Part shown: positions 26,711 through 35,290 of the stretch, piece after piece
Numbering within the stretch: the first letter of the stretch is position 1
Layout of the letters: each line of letters opens with the position of its first letter
Source of the DNA: Hylemonella sp.
GTDB taxonomy: Bacteria > Pseudomonadota > Gammaproteobacteria > Burkholderiales > Burkholderiaceae_C
Direction: 5' to 3'
Assembly: GCA_030695415.1 (NCBI GenBank)
Contig: JAUYQZ010000001.1
Coordinates: 1 to 64,000, forward strand
DNA length: 64,000 nt
Made by a program: the position numbers and the translations under genes
Notes under the pieces: generated by a model
Told to the model about the DNA's origin: nothing
What the model saw: the letters and a program-made list of their open reading frames with translations, nothing else
Databases searched by the model: none

Positions 26711-27205
26711 CTATTTTGACTCAGGAAGGCGATCAAGCTCGCGGCGCAGGCCGGCCAGATCACTTTCATTGCGCTCGATTCCCGCCTTGAGCTCGGTCAC
26801 GCGGTCCAGGTACTTCTGGTGGTTGCGAAACTCGGGGCCCATTTTTTCCGGCTCCCCGTTGTTGTATTCGGTCATCAGATCGGCCCGGCGGGCCTCGGCC
26901 TTGCGCAACTCGGCTTCCAGGATCTGGCGGGCGTCGGCATCACGCTGGCGCTGCTGCTCGCCATCGACGCGTGAACCCGTCTGGGTGGCCGAGGCCAGGC
27001 GAACCGGTTCGGCCACACGCGGGCGCTGCACCACCGTCACGTTACCGCCTTCAAGCAATTTGCAGCCCTTCTGGCCGGGCTGGACGGTATTGGTGTATTC
27101 ATTGCCGCAACGGTAGATGCGGCCCTGGGCCTGGGCCAGATCGGCCACGGCCAGGCCCGCTACGAAAAGCGTAGCTGTCAACGACATGAATAAAGGCTTC
27201 TTCAT
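26711..27205 (-). CDS. Secreted DUF4124-like protein
   Basis: A 164-residue protein with a signal peptide (about residues 1-26, cleavage near AQA-QG). It continues GRIYRCGNEYTNTVQPGQKGCKLLEGGNV, close to the short DUF4124 domain (IYRC..YTN) that often begins periplasmic proteins. The rest is charged and helical, with coiled-coil character (about 85-160). The family has no known function. It lies between glnA and ntrB, a position often seen in Burkholderiales, and likely shares transcription with ntrBC. Confidence 0.8.
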   Translation of the reverse strand: MKKPLFMSLTATLFVAGLAVADLAQAQGRIYRCGNEYTNTVQPGQKGCKLLEGGNVTVVQRPRVAEPVRLASATQTGSRVDGEQQRQRDADARQILEAELRKAEARRADLMTEYNNGEPEKMGPEFRNHQKYLDRVTELKAGIERNESDLAGLRRELDRLPESK

Positions 27206-27294
27206 AGGGTTCTCCGCGCATCGGAAATGCAGGGGTGGTCTGAGAGTATCGACTATTCCTTTGACAAATCAAACCCCGAAAGTTCACGGAAAAC

Positions 27295-27324
27295 AAAAAG
27301 GACGGCCTGAGCCGTCCTTTTTTT
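27295..27324 (-). terminator. Intrinsic terminator after glnA
   Basis: Stem AAGGACGGC/GCCGTCCTT with a 4-base loop and T-runs on both strands lies 38 bases beyond the glnA stop. On the minus strand it would end most glnA transcripts and limit read-through into ntrBC. Confidence 0.88.
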
Positions 27325-27362
27325 GCGACAGGCTGTAACGAATCACAGCCTGAGGTCGCCCC

Positions 27363-28778
27363 TTACAGGGAGTAGTACATGTCGTACTCGACCGGGTGCG
27401 GCGCCATGCGAAAGCGCGTCACTTCGCCCATCTTCAGCTCGATGTAGGCATCCAGCATGGAGTCGGTGAACACGCCGCCCTTGGTCAGGAAGGCGCGGTC
27501 CTTGTCCAGGTAGTCCAGGGCCTGGTCCAGGCTGTGGCAGACGGTCGGCACCAGCTTGTCCTCTTCCGGGGGCAGGTGGTACAGGTCCTTGGTGGCGGCT
27601 TCGCCCGGGTGGATCTTGTTCTCCACGCCGTCCAGACCGGCCATCATCAGGGCGGAGAAGCACAGGTAGGGGTTGGCCGACGGATCCGGGAAGCGTGCCT
27701 CGATGCGGCGACCCTTGGGGTTGGCCACGAAGGGGATGCGGATCGACGCGGAACGGTTGCGCGAGCTGTAAGCCAGTTTCACCGGAGCTTCGAAGCCGGG
27801 CACCAGGCGTTTGTAGCTGTTGGTGCCGGGGTTGGTGATGGCGTTCAGCGCGCGGGCGTGCTTGATGATGCCGCCGATGTAGTACAGGGCGAAATCGCTC
27901 AGGCCGGCATAGCCGTCACCGGCGAACAGGTTCTTGCCGTCCTTCCAGATGGACTGGTGCACGTGCATGCCGGAGCCGTTGTCGCCGGCGTAGGGCTTGG
28001 GCATGAAGGTGGCGGTCTTGCCGTAGGCGTTGGCCACGTTCCAGACCACGTACTTCAGGACCTGGGTCCAGTCGGCGCGCTGCACCAGGGTGCTGAACCG
28101 GGTGCCGATCTCGTTCTGGCCGGCGCCAGCCACTTCGTGGTGGAACACTTCGACCGGAATGCCCAGGGACTCGAGGATCAGGGCCATTTCGGCGCGCATA
28201 TCCTGCGTGCTGTCGACCGGGGGCACCGGGAAGTAGCCGCCCTTGGTGGTGGGACGATGGCCACGGTTGCCGCCTTCGAGCTGCTTGCCGCTGTTCCAGG
28301 GGGCCTCGTACTCGTCGATGGCGAACATCACGTTGCCGGGTTCGTTGGACCAACGTACGCCGTCGAAGATGAAGAATTCGGGTTCAGGACCAAAGTAGGC
28401 GGTGTCACCAATGCCGGAAGCCTTCAAGAAGGCTTCGGCGCGCTTGGCGATGGAGCGCGGATCGCGGTCGTAGGACTTGCCGTCGCTGGGCTCAACCACG
28501 TCGCACTGCAGGAACATCGTGGTCTCTTCAAAGAAGGGGTCGATGTTGGCGGTGTTCGGGTCGGGCATGAGCTGCATGTCCGAAGCCTCGATGCCCTTCC
28601 AGCCGGCGATGGACGAACCGTCGAAAGCGTGGCCCGAACTGAACTTGTCTTCGTCAAAGTGGGAAACCGGCACGGTCACGTGCTGTTCCTTGCCACGGGT
28701 GTCGGTGAAGCGGAAGTCAACGAACTTGACCTCGTTTTCCTTCACCATCTTCATCACGTCTGCGACGGTCTTGGCCAT
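27363..28778 (-). CDS. glnA: Type I glutamine synthetase
   Basis: GlnA makes glutamine from glutamate, ammonia and ATP. The 471-residue protein matches the dodecameric GSI-beta form. Visible sites: the active-site loop [19 protein letters not shown], metal-binding [14 protein letters not shown]-binding [15 protein letters not shown], glutamate-binding NRSASIRIP and the adenylylation tyrosine in [10 protein letters not shown] near residue 400. The last shows it can be switched off by adenylyltransferase. A sigma-54 promoter and an NtrC-like dyad are upstream. The start at 28778 is preceded by AGGAG. Confidence 0.97.
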   Translation of the reverse strand: MAKTVADVMKMVKENEVKFVDFRFTDTRGKEQHVTVPVSHFDEDKFSSGHAFDGSSIAGWKGIEASDMQLMPDPNTANIDPFFEETTMFLQCDVVEPSDGKSYDRDPRSIAKRAEAFLKASGIGDTAYFGPEPEFFIFDGVRWSNEPGNVMFAIDEYEAPWNSGKQLEGGNRGHRPTTKGGYFPVPPVDSTQDMRAEMALILESLGIPVEVFHHEVAGAGQNEIGTRFSTLVQRADWTQVLKYVVWNVANAYGKTATFMPKPYAGDNGSGMHVHQSIWKDGKNLFAGDGYAGLSDFALYYIGGIIKHARALNAITNPGTNSYKRLVPGFEAPVKLAYSSRNRSASIRIPFVANPKGRRIEARFPDPSANPYLCFSALMMAGLDGVENKIHPGEAATKDLYHLPPEEDKLVPTVCHSLDQALDYLDKDRAFLTKGGVFTDSMLDAYIELKMGEVTRFRMAPHPVEYDMYYSL

Positions 28779-28826
28779 CTGGTACTCCTGGTTGGAAGGT
28801 TGTTTAAATGTTACGCAGGCACATGG

Positions 28827-28844
28827 ATGCAGTTTCTATGCCAA
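28827..28844 (-). promoter_or_regulatory. Sigma-54 promoter of glnA
   Basis: The minus strand reads TTGGCATAGAAACTGCAT, keeping the invariant GG and GC exactly ten bases apart, as required for the -24/-12 elements. It implies a leader of about 40 bases before glnA and fits activation by NtrC, encoded in the same cluster. Confidence 0.75.
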
Positions 28845-28950
28845 TCCGACTTGCGCCGGCTCGCGTCGACTTTTGTATTTTGCCTTGAGTTTCTGACCCT
28901 ACAGGACAAGGGATAGGAGCCGGAGCAGAAAACTTTCACGCGAATAACCC

Positions 28951-28979
28951 AATTTGGTGCCATTAAAACGCACCAAATT
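28951..28979. promoter_or_regulatory. Candidate NtrC enhancer dyad (or cinA terminator)
   Basis: Perfect 10-bp arms AATTTGGTGC and GCACCAAATT with a 9-base spacer lie about 110-150 bases upstream of the glnA -24/-12 element. NtrC half-sites are GCACCA/TGGTGC, but here they face outward, unlike the classical inward site; GCACCA-AAT-TGGGTT on the minus strand fits better. The dyad is also just downstream of the cinA stop. Confidence 0.4.
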
Positions 28980-28985
28980 AGAACA

Positions 28986-29819
28986 TCAACTTTTACGCAC
29001 CAATTCAGGGCCCGTCTTGGCGCCCAAGCGGCTCAGCCCTTCAAGCAGCTCCGCATAAGCCCGCGGGACCAAGTCAGGGCCACCCTTGACCCCCAGTTCG
29101 ATGTGCCGCCCATGCTGCGGATGATCGACGCTGGGCAGGCTAAAGACCTTGACATCGGCATGCCGTGCCTCGATGGTCTCCATCAAGGGCGTCAACGTCG
29201 CCTCCATGGCCCCATAGACGATGACGGACTGTTCGCACCAGGCATGGCGGCGGAACAGCCCGGCGTACTGGGTGTCCAGCACCCACTCGATCATGGGCCA
29301 GGCCATGACCGGAAAGCCTGGGACGAAATGAACAGCGCCTCGACCCGAGAGGGGGGCGCAACTGAAACCCGGAATCTTGTTATAGGGGTTGGGAATGATC
29401 TGCGCGCCCACGGGAAAGACCCCCATATTGAGCCGGTGCACATTGTCCGGTCGATCCGGCTCATAACTCAGCCCCTGCTCGCGCGCCACATCCTGCATGC
29501 GCTCGCGGATCAGCAGTTCGGCCTGCGGGTGCAGCGCGAGCTCGACGCCCAGGGCGCGCGCCGCACACTGGCGCGTGTGGTCATCCGGCGTGGCGCCGAT
29601 GCCGCCGCAGGAAAACACGATGTCACCGCAGGCGAAGGCACGCGCCAGGGTGGCCGTGATGCGATCCGGATCGTCACCCACGTAATCGGCATAGGCGAGC
29701 TGCAGGCCGCGCGCGCCCAGCAGTTCAATGACCTTGGGCAGATGCTTGTCGGAGCGTTTTCCCGACAGGATTTCGTCGCCGATGATGATCAGGCCGAAGG
29801 AGATGGTTGCATCAGACAT
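28986..29819 (-). CDS. CinA N-terminal/molybdopterin-binding domain protein
   Basis: A 277-residue protein of the COG1058 type (MoaB/Mog-like fold). The start at 29819 (MSDATISFGLIIIGDEILSGKRSDKH) gives the typical opening; GDEIL and DIVFSCGGIGATPDDHT are the molybdopterin-binding signatures. The C-terminal nicotinamide-nucleotide amidase half of full CinA is missing; single-domain versions are common. Full-length relatives act on damaged pyridine nucleotides (ADP-ribose, NMN), so a nucleotide repair role is likely but not demonstrated. Its first 8 bases overlap the end of the EI24 gene. Confidence 0.88.
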   Translation of the reverse strand: MSDATISFGLIIIGDEILSGKRSDKHLPKVIELLGARGLQLAYADYVGDDPDRITATLARAFACGDIVFSCGGIGATPDDHTRQCAARALGVELALHPQAELLIRERMQDVAREQGLSYEPDRPDNVHRLNMGVFPVGAQIIPNPYNKIPGFSCAPLSGRGAVHFVPGFPVMAWPMIEWVLDTQYAGLFRRHAWCEQSVIVYGAMEATLTPLMETIEARHADVKVFSLPSVDHPQHGRHIELGVKGGPDLVPRAYAELLEGLSRLGAKTGPELVRKS

Positions 29820-30672
29820 GGGGTTCGGTCGAAGTGCTGGCGTGCTGCAGGCGCGGTGGATGGCCGGCTGCCGGCAAGGGCTCAGCGCGCAGCGCGGCCA
29901 GCGCCGCCAGGCTGTAGTGGGTGAACCAGAGCGCGGCAAAGATGAAGATGAAGGTGTAGGTCCAGATGGCCAGCGGGACCAGCAGCGGCGCGAGCACCAC
30001 CGCCATGGCTCCGATGGCCCAGATCAGGCCCGGCGCCGCCCCCATGTAGCCGCTGAGCACGCCGATGCCCAGCAGCCAGTAGCGATGGCGACGCATCAGC
30101 TCCTCGCGCTCTTCCTGGGTGGCATGCTGGGCCAGCGCGTCGTAAACCATCACGCGCGAGGTCAGCCAGCCCCAGATCAGAGGCGGCAAGATGATCACCA
30201 GTGGGGGAATCAGCCACAGCGGCAGCGTCACCACCAGGGCCAGCAAGGCCAGCAGGGCCGAGCCCAGCCCCTGCAGCAGGCTGCCAGCGAAGGTGCCGCC
30301 ATGGCGTTGCGCGAGGGCACCGAAGCGACGCTCGGCCACCAGCCTGACGATGGCCGGCGTGGCCAGCCAGGCCACCGCCAGCAGGGACAGCACGATCACC
30401 AGTGGCAGCACCAGCACGATGAGCAGCAGCGGGGCGAGCACCCTGCGCAAATGGCCCATGGCCACGCTGTCGAGCCAGCGGGACAGGCCGTCCATCAGCA
30501 GTCCGTCCGACAGCCAGGCCTGCAGACCGTCCAGCGCATCCTGCCAGTAGAGCCAGAAGAGGCCCGCGCTGCAGGCGCCGATGAGCAACAGCGGCAGGAG
30601 GGACAGCGCGATGATCCGCGGCTGCAGGCAGTTGGCCAGTGCGCGCCAGAAGGAATCCAGGAACAGGCTCAT
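29812..30672 (-). CDS. EI24/CysZ-like membrane protein
   Basis: A 286-residue inner-membrane protein with about six helices in long hydrophobic runs (near residues 20-45, 75-110, 130-170, 200-220 and 225-260). The segment SFWRALANCLQPRIIALSLLPLL opens like EI24/CysZ-family proteins, which include a sulfate permease; the domain is very broad. I do not see residues that prove sulfate transport. The start at 30672 follows the DNA of the upstream hydroxylase gene by 26 bases, and its end overlaps the next gene, so an operon is likely. Confidence 0.78.
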   Translation of the reverse strand: MSLFLDSFWRALANCLQPRIIALSLLPLLLIGACSAGLFWLYWQDALDGLQAWLSDGLLMDGLSRWLDSVAMGHLRRVLAPLLLIVLVLPLVIVLSLLAVAWLATPAIVRLVAERRFGALAQRHGGTFAGSLLQGLGSALLALLALVVTLPLWLIPPLVIILPPLIWGWLTSRVMVYDALAQHATQEEREELMRRHRYWLLGIGVLSGYMGAAPGLIWAIGAMAVVLAPLLVPLAIWTYTFIFIFAALWFTHYSLAALAALRAEPLPAAGHPPRLQHASTSTEPHV

Positions 30673-30698
30673 GGCGGCAAGGATAACCGCAGGCGAAC

Positions 30699-31652
30699 TC
30701 AGGCCCGTCCCGCGAGCCGCTTGAGTCCCAGCCATTGCTGCGCCCAGAATCCGCGCCCGTAATCACGCCCCTGCTCCACCTGGTCGCGGATGCCGGTGGG
30801 GTCGTAGCGCTGCTCGAAGTTGGCGGTGCGGAACAGCATGTCCCAGCAGGGCAGCAGCACGCCGAAGTTGTGACCGCCGAGGGACTTGCCAGGTGTCTCA
30901 TGGCCGATGCCGATGCTGTGGTGCAGGCGGTGAAAGCGCGGACTGACCCATAGCCGCTCACCCCAGCGGCCAAAGGACAGTCGCAGGTTGGCGTGCTGGA
31001 AGCTTTCGCTGAGCTGGGTGATGGCCACGATGGCCACGAACTGGCCGGGCGCCACGCCGATGAGCTGGGCCAGCGTCACCAGCACCAGGTCACGGATCAG
31101 GTCGTCCAGCAGGTGGTTGCGGTTGTCGCTCCAGGCCGTCATCTGGCGCTGCGAATGGTGCAGCGCATGCAAACGCCACCACCACTCAAAGTGATGCTGC
31201 CCCCGATGCAGCCAGTAGTCGAAAAAATCCATGGCGACCAGGTAGATCAGCAGGCTGGCCAGCGGCAGATCGGTCACGCCAGGCCACAGATCGTCCAGGT
31301 GGAAAGTCGGCATCCCGGCCACGCGCAGCATGCCGAACAGATCGTCCAGCCAAGGCGTGAGCGTGAAGAAGAGCACCAGCCGGAACAGGCCCAGGCGATG
31401 GATCAGGGTGTAGAGCACATCGACACGGATGGCCGCGCGGTCTGTGACCGGCTCCGCAGGCCGCCAGCGCTGCAGCGGGACCAGCACCCCGATGATCACG
31501 ACCAGTTGCAGCAGGCCGACCAGCAGCCAGCCGGTGCCGCTGTAGGCGTCCTCCAGCCGGTTACCCAGGCCCAAGCCGAACAGCAGGGGCTGCACCAGCG
31601 TCATGAAGAGCCATTGCTGCAGATCGTCGAAAACGTTGACCAGCGCGTCCAT
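30699..31652 (-). CDS. Sterol desaturase/fatty acid hydroxylase family protein
   Basis: A 317-residue membrane di-iron enzyme. The three histidine clusters of the family are visible: HRGQHHFEWWWRLHALHHS (about residues 138-156) with HxxxHH and HxxHH, and RFHRLHHSIGIGHE (about 225-238). Four to five hydrophobic helices precede and separate them. Bacterial members hydroxylate lipids, carotenoids or alkyl chains; the actual substrate is not shown. It is followed closely by the EI24 gene and preceded by the deacetylase gene, 6 bases away. Confidence 0.87.
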   Translation of the reverse strand: MDALVNVFDDLQQWLFMTLVQPLLFGLGLGNRLEDAYSGTGWLLVGLLQLVVIIGVLVPLQRWRPAEPVTDRAAIRVDVLYTLIHRLGLFRLVLFFTLTPWLDDLFGMLRVAGMPTFHLDDLWPGVTDLPLASLLIYLVAMDFFDYWLHRGQHHFEWWWRLHALHHSQRQMTAWSDNRNHLLDDLIRDLVLVTLAQLIGVAPGQFVAIVAITQLSESFQHANLRLSFGRWGERLWVSPRFHRLHHSIGIGHETPGKSLGGHNFGVLLPCWDMLFRTANFEQRYDPTGIRDQVEQGRDYGRGFWAQQWLGLKRLAGRA

Positions 31653-31658
31653 GCCCGA

Positions 31659-32486
31659 CTATTTCCCGGGCGCCGTACGCTGCGCGATCCAGCCCCTGAA
31701 GTCCGGATGCTCGCGCAGGGTCTGGAAGCAGAAGCCACGCTGCTTGAGCCCCGCGATCAGCGGCTCCAGCACCGCCGGCGCCCACGGGTCCACGCGGGAC
31801 CAGATCCCCAGGTGGGCCATCAGCACATCACCAGAGCGGATATCGCGCAGAGCGCGCTTCAACAGGGCATCGTTCGGGTACTTGTCGCTGGGCAGTTCGT
31901 CGCCCAAAAAGCCGGCGGGCGCCCAGCCCACGTGCAGGTAACCACACTGCCGAGCCGCGGCCAGCAGGGCCGGCGACGTCTTGCCACCGGGAGCCCGGAA
32001 CAGCGGGAGCGGCGTGCGGCCCGTATGCTGCTGTAAACGGGCCGTGGCGGCATCGAGTGCTGCGCAGTATTGGGCAGCGCTCCAGACCTGGTCCTTGCCT
32101 GCCTGCGCGCCTGCCGACGCCCGGATACGGAAACGGACGCTGCCGTCGGCCTGCGCCAGATCGGCCCGCCAGTAGCTGTGGTCCAGGGTGTGCGAGGCGA
32201 ACTCATGCCCCTCCTGCGCACGGGCCCGCCACCAGGCGGCCCACTGCGTGCCCAGGCTGCCATCGCCCACCTGGGTACGCTCGTCGGCCGCGAAGAAGGT
32301 GGCGCGTACCTGCTGGCGACGCAACACATCGGCAATCAGAGGCGCCACGCCCATGTGGCCCGTGTCAAACGTCAGGTAGAGGGGCTGGCTGCAGTTGTCA
32401 GCCCGCGAGCTGTCGGCGGTCACCGGCAGCGCCGCAGCCAGCAGGGCCAGCGCCAGGGCGAGGAGGTGGCTACTGGCGCGGCGCAT
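31659..32486 (-). CDS. Exported polysaccharide deacetylase-family protein
   Basis: A 275-residue NodB-fold protein with a signal peptide (about residues 1-25, ending ALPVTA). Motif 1 is LTFDTGHMG, where the metal site usually reads TFDDGP; here the second Asp is replaced by Thr, so the normal DD pair is lost. Motif 2 is SHTLDHSYW with the two metal His. Motif 3 is LFRAPGGKTSPA, with the Arg-Pro loop. The altered motif 1 leaves catalysis plausible but unproven. It overlaps the downstream end of the YncE-type gene by 17 bases on the same strand, so the two are coupled. Confidence 0.84.
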   Translation of the reverse strand: MRRASSHLLALALALLAAALPVTADSSRADNCSQPLYLTFDTGHMGVAPLIADVLRRQQVRATFFAADERTQVGDGSLGTQWAAWWRARAQEGHEFASHTLDHSYWRADLAQADGSVRFRIRASAGAQAGKDQVWSAAQYCAALDAATARLQQHTGRTPLPLFRAPGGKTSPALLAAARQCGYLHVGWAPAGFLGDELPSDKYPNDALLKRALRDIRSGDVLMAHLGIWSRVDPWAPAVLEPLIAGLKQRGFCFQTLREHPDFRGWIAQRTAPGK

Positions 32487-33453
32487 GGTCCAGCGTCCAG
32501 ACGCCGTGCGGCGACTTGCCTACGCGCACCTGCCGCACCACCTGCCGCGTGGTGGTGTCGATGACGCTGAGCTTGCCTGCCCAGCGCGAGGCCAGCAGGA
32601 TATAGCGGCCGTCGGCCGTGAGATCCATGCAGTCCGGTCCACCGGGGCCGGGGTACTCATCCACCACCGTCATGGTCTTGTAGTCGATCTTGCTGATGGT
32701 GTTGGCCACGCGGTTGCTCACCAGCACGTGGCGGCGGTCACCCACAGCGCGGAAGGCGTGCGCGCCCTTGCCGGTGGGGATCATCTGCACCAGGGCCGGC
32801 ACCGGCATGGCCAGGTCATAAACCTCCACGCCCTCCCCGCCGGTCAGGCCGACGAGCAGGAACCGGTCGTCGGGCGTGCCGAAGACGTCGGCAGGCAGGG
32901 AACCCGTTTTGACGCGCCACCTGATCACTTGCTGGACCAGGTCGAAAGCCACCAGCTCATTGCTGTCCTGCATGGTCACGTAGGCGGTCGTGCTCTTGCT
33001 GTCGATCCAGATGTGGCTCGGTGTCTTGCTGGTGGGAATGCGCTTGGCCAGGGTGAGGTCGCGCCCGTCCCAGCGGTAGATATCGACGTGATTGAGCCGG
33101 TTGGCGGCCGTGACGAACCACTGCATGTCGGGCGAAAAACGCAGGTGGTAAGGATCGAGAATATTGCGCACCGTGCGCTGCACCTGGGCTGTGCGCGGAT
33201 CGACGAAAGTCAGGGAATCGCCGAAAGCGTTCGCAATGATGAGCGACTTCTCGTCCGGGGTGAGGTAAAGATGGTGCGGCTCCTTGCCGGTGGGGACGCG
33301 CTTGATTTCCTTCCAGGTCACCGGGTCGATCACGCTGACATCGGCGTCCTTGGAGTTGAGCACGAAGACGGGGGCCGGCTGCGCTTGCGCCACGGACCAG
33401 CCAGCCGACAGGGCCAGCAGGAGAACAAGGGCTCGGAGAAAGAACTTCAGCAT
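32470..33453 (-). CDS. YncE-like periplasmic beta-propeller protein
   Basis: A 327-residue protein with a signal peptide (about 1-25, AQA). The rest consists of repeated blades such as VIDPVTWKEIKRVPTGKEPHHLYLTPDEKSLIIAN and VRVGKSPHGVWTLD, typical of the 40-residue YVTN/YncE propeller. These proteins bind DNA, quinone cofactors or other ligands in the periplasm; no specific one can be read here. The ATG at 33451-33453 gives the signal peptide; upstream in-frame sequence is unrelated. Confidence 0.85.
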   Translation of the reverse strand: MLKFFLRALVLLLALSAGWSVAQAQPAPVFVLNSKDADVSVIDPVTWKEIKRVPTGKEPHHLYLTPDEKSLIIANAFGDSLTFVDPRTAQVQRTVRNILDPYHLRFSPDMQWFVTAANRLNHVDIYRWDGRDLTLAKRIPTSKTPSHIWIDSKSTTAYVTMQDSNELVAFDLVQQVIRWRVKTGSLPADVFGTPDDRFLLVGLTGGEGVEVYDLAMPVPALVQMIPTGKGAHAFRAVGDRRHVLVSNRVANTISKIDYKTMTVVDEYPGPGGPDCMDLTADGRYILLASRWAGKLSVIDTTTRQVVRQVRVGKSPHGVWTLDHAPRQ

Positions 33454-33563
33454 GGAACGCTCGCGGTCTAAGGAATTGCAAGTGTAGCGGCCGCTGCGCG
33501 GCCTTTGACCCGCGCCGTTGACGGCGGATTCACCGTGGGCGCCGCTGCCAGGCCCGACTGGCC

Positions 33564-34304
33564 TCAGGCCTGGATCAGCGCCAGGTCCGCAGTTTCCAGC
33601 CAGCGCCACTGGCCCGGGCCCAGATCCGCCGGCAGCTTGAGCCCGCCGATCTGCGAGCGGTGCAGGGCTTCGACCCGGTTGCCGACGGCAGCCACCATGC
33701 GTTTGACCTGGTGGTACTTGCCGCCTGTCAGCGTCAACCGCAGATGCTGCGACTCCGGGAGTTCGCAGGCCGCCGCCCGCACCGGCCGGGGGTCATCGTC
33801 CAGCACCACGCCCGCCAGCAAATGCTGCAGCTCGCGCTCGCTGGCCGGGTGCTTGAGCGTGACCTCGTAGACCTTGGGCACCTCATGCCGCGGCGAGGCC
33901 AGGCGGTGGATGAGTTGGCCATCGTCCGTCAGCAGCAACAGGCCTGTGGTGTCCTGGTCCAGCCGGCCGATGGCCTGAACGCCCTGCACCGCCCCCTTGT
34001 TGGGGCGCTGGCGCAGCGGCGCAGGCAGCAAGGTATAGACACTGGGCCAGGCCGAGGGTTTTTGCGAGCACTCGATGCCCGCCGGCTTGTTCAGCATGAT
34101 GCAGGCGCGGACGTGGCAAGTCCAGTCCAGCCCCTGCACCCGCAGGCGCAGCCCTTCGACCTCGAATTCGGCGCTCGCCTCCAGGCAGGGGCGCCAGTCG
34201 CCCGAAGCCGTGTCCTGACACTGCACATGACCGTGCTGGATCAAGCCCGTGCAAACCCGGCGGGTGCCGAAGCCCTGGGCAAAAAGAATGTCCTGAAGTT
34301 GCAT
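33564..34304 (-). CDS. rsuA: 16S rRNA pseudouridine-516 synthase
   Basis: RsuA converts U516 of 16S rRNA to pseudouridine. The 246-residue enzyme has an N-terminal S4-like RNA-binding part (MQLQDILFAQGFGTRRVCTGLIQHGHV) and the catalytic domain with the aspartate in GRLDQDTTGLLLLT, as in all RluB/RsuA members. A lysine/tyrosine-rich KYHQVKRMVAAVGNRVEALHR segment closes the active site. It resembles the short RsuA form rather than RluB/E/F, though these groups are close. Confidence 0.88.
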   Translation of the reverse strand: MQLQDILFAQGFGTRRVCTGLIQHGHVQCQDTASGDWRPCLEASAEFEVEGLRLRVQGLDWTCHVRACIMLNKPAGIECSQKPSAWPSVYTLLPAPLRQRPNKGAVQGVQAIGRLDQDTTGLLLLTDDGQLIHRLASPRHEVPKVYEVTLKHPASERELQHLLAGVVLDDDPRPVRAAACELPESQHLRLTLTGGKYHQVKRMVAAVGNRVEALHRSQIGGLKLPADLGPGQWRWLETADLALIQA

Positions 34305-34506
34305 GGAACGATGGTCATTGCGCCGCTTTTGCGCAACAACCTCCCATGAATATGGGGTGCTGCAGCCCCCCCGCCCTGTAAACAGTCCTGAATTCCGTGC
34401 AAAAGTTCATCTCAAAGCCCCTTCAGCATGCTCCAACTTCATTCTTTTCATTCAGTATCCATCGCTAGGACCCTTACACTTTTGCCAAACAACGATACCG
34501 CTGCTT

Positions 34507-35259
34507 ATGAACGGGTACACAGGGTGGATGATAGTCGCAGGGCTGATGGCCGTGAGCGCCGCAATGGGTGCGTACGGCTACGCCATGCGACTGAAGAAAC
34601 TGGATCTGGCCAAGCGGCGCATCCCGCGCAAATGGCCACTGGCTGTGCGCCCCATGGTGAACAGTCGGGAGCGGCTCGTCTGGCGCTGGATGCTTCGTGC
34701 CTTCCAGGACCAGCACATCATGGTCAAGCTGCCGGTCACGCGCTTCACCATGCCACAGGTGCAGCAAGAGGGCCAGCACTGGTTCCAGATCCTCAGTGGC
34801 GTCTACTGCACCTTCACGGTCTGCAACAGCGAAGGCCAGGTGCTGGGCTGCGTTGACGTACCGGGCCAGCAGGGCCTGTCGCTGAGCAACCAGACGCTCA
34901 AGCACACCCTGCTCTCGCAATGCAATGTCCGCTACTGGGTGGTCGATCCCGAGCATCTGCCCAGCGTCAGCACGATCCGGGCCGCCTTCCTGGGCGAACA
35001 GGCCGTGATGAAAGAGGAACTGGAGCGCGTGCGCAGCGAGACCGAATTCAACCAGACGCGTGCCAACCTCAAGGCCGCGATCTCCCGCCAGCGCGGTCAC
35101 CAGCCCACGCCCAGCGAATTCGCACGCCTTGATGCCATCCTGTCGGCCGACCCCCAAAGCCACGAAGCCTACGAGAGCCAGCTGTCCACGACCTGGAAGC
35201 ATGACTCTTTCGTGGCCCCGCTGGACAGCCGGGGCGCCGAGCTCTCGGAAGGTCGCTGA
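34507..35259 (+). CDS. DUF2726-like protein with N-terminal membrane anchor
   Basis: A 250-residue protein with one N-terminal helix (about residues 6-25) followed by a soluble domain. The NSRERLVWRWMLRAFQDQHIMVKLPVTRF segment resembles the opening of DUF2726, a nuclease-like family of uncertain role; the later catalytic-type acid and lysine of nucleases are not evident here, so it may be a degenerate member. A charged C-terminal helix (about 170-200) follows. The in-frame region upstream is open for 68 more codons, but the ATG at 34507 immediately precedes the membrane helix. Confidence 0.6.
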   Translation: MNGYTGWMIVAGLMAVSAAMGAYGYAMRLKKLDLAKRRIPRKWPLAVRPMVNSRERLVWRWMLRAFQDQHIMVKLPVTRFTMPQVQQEGQHWFQILSGVYCTFTVCNSEGQVLGCVDVPGQQGLSLSNQTLKHTLLSQCNVRYWVVDPEHLPSVSTIRAAFLGEQAVMKEELERVRSETEFNQTRANLKAAISRQRGHQPTPSEFARLDAILSADPQSHEAYESQLSTTWKHDSFVAPLDSRGAELSEGR

Positions 35260-35290
35260 CAGGCGCGCGTCGGTCCGGACCCTGCCCGGC

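Noticed and set aside
27396-28916. Long open frame (506 codons) antisense to glnA
   Set aside because: High-GC third positions open frames on the opposite strand of real genes; the product has no motif, whereas the glnA strand encodes a perfect enzyme.
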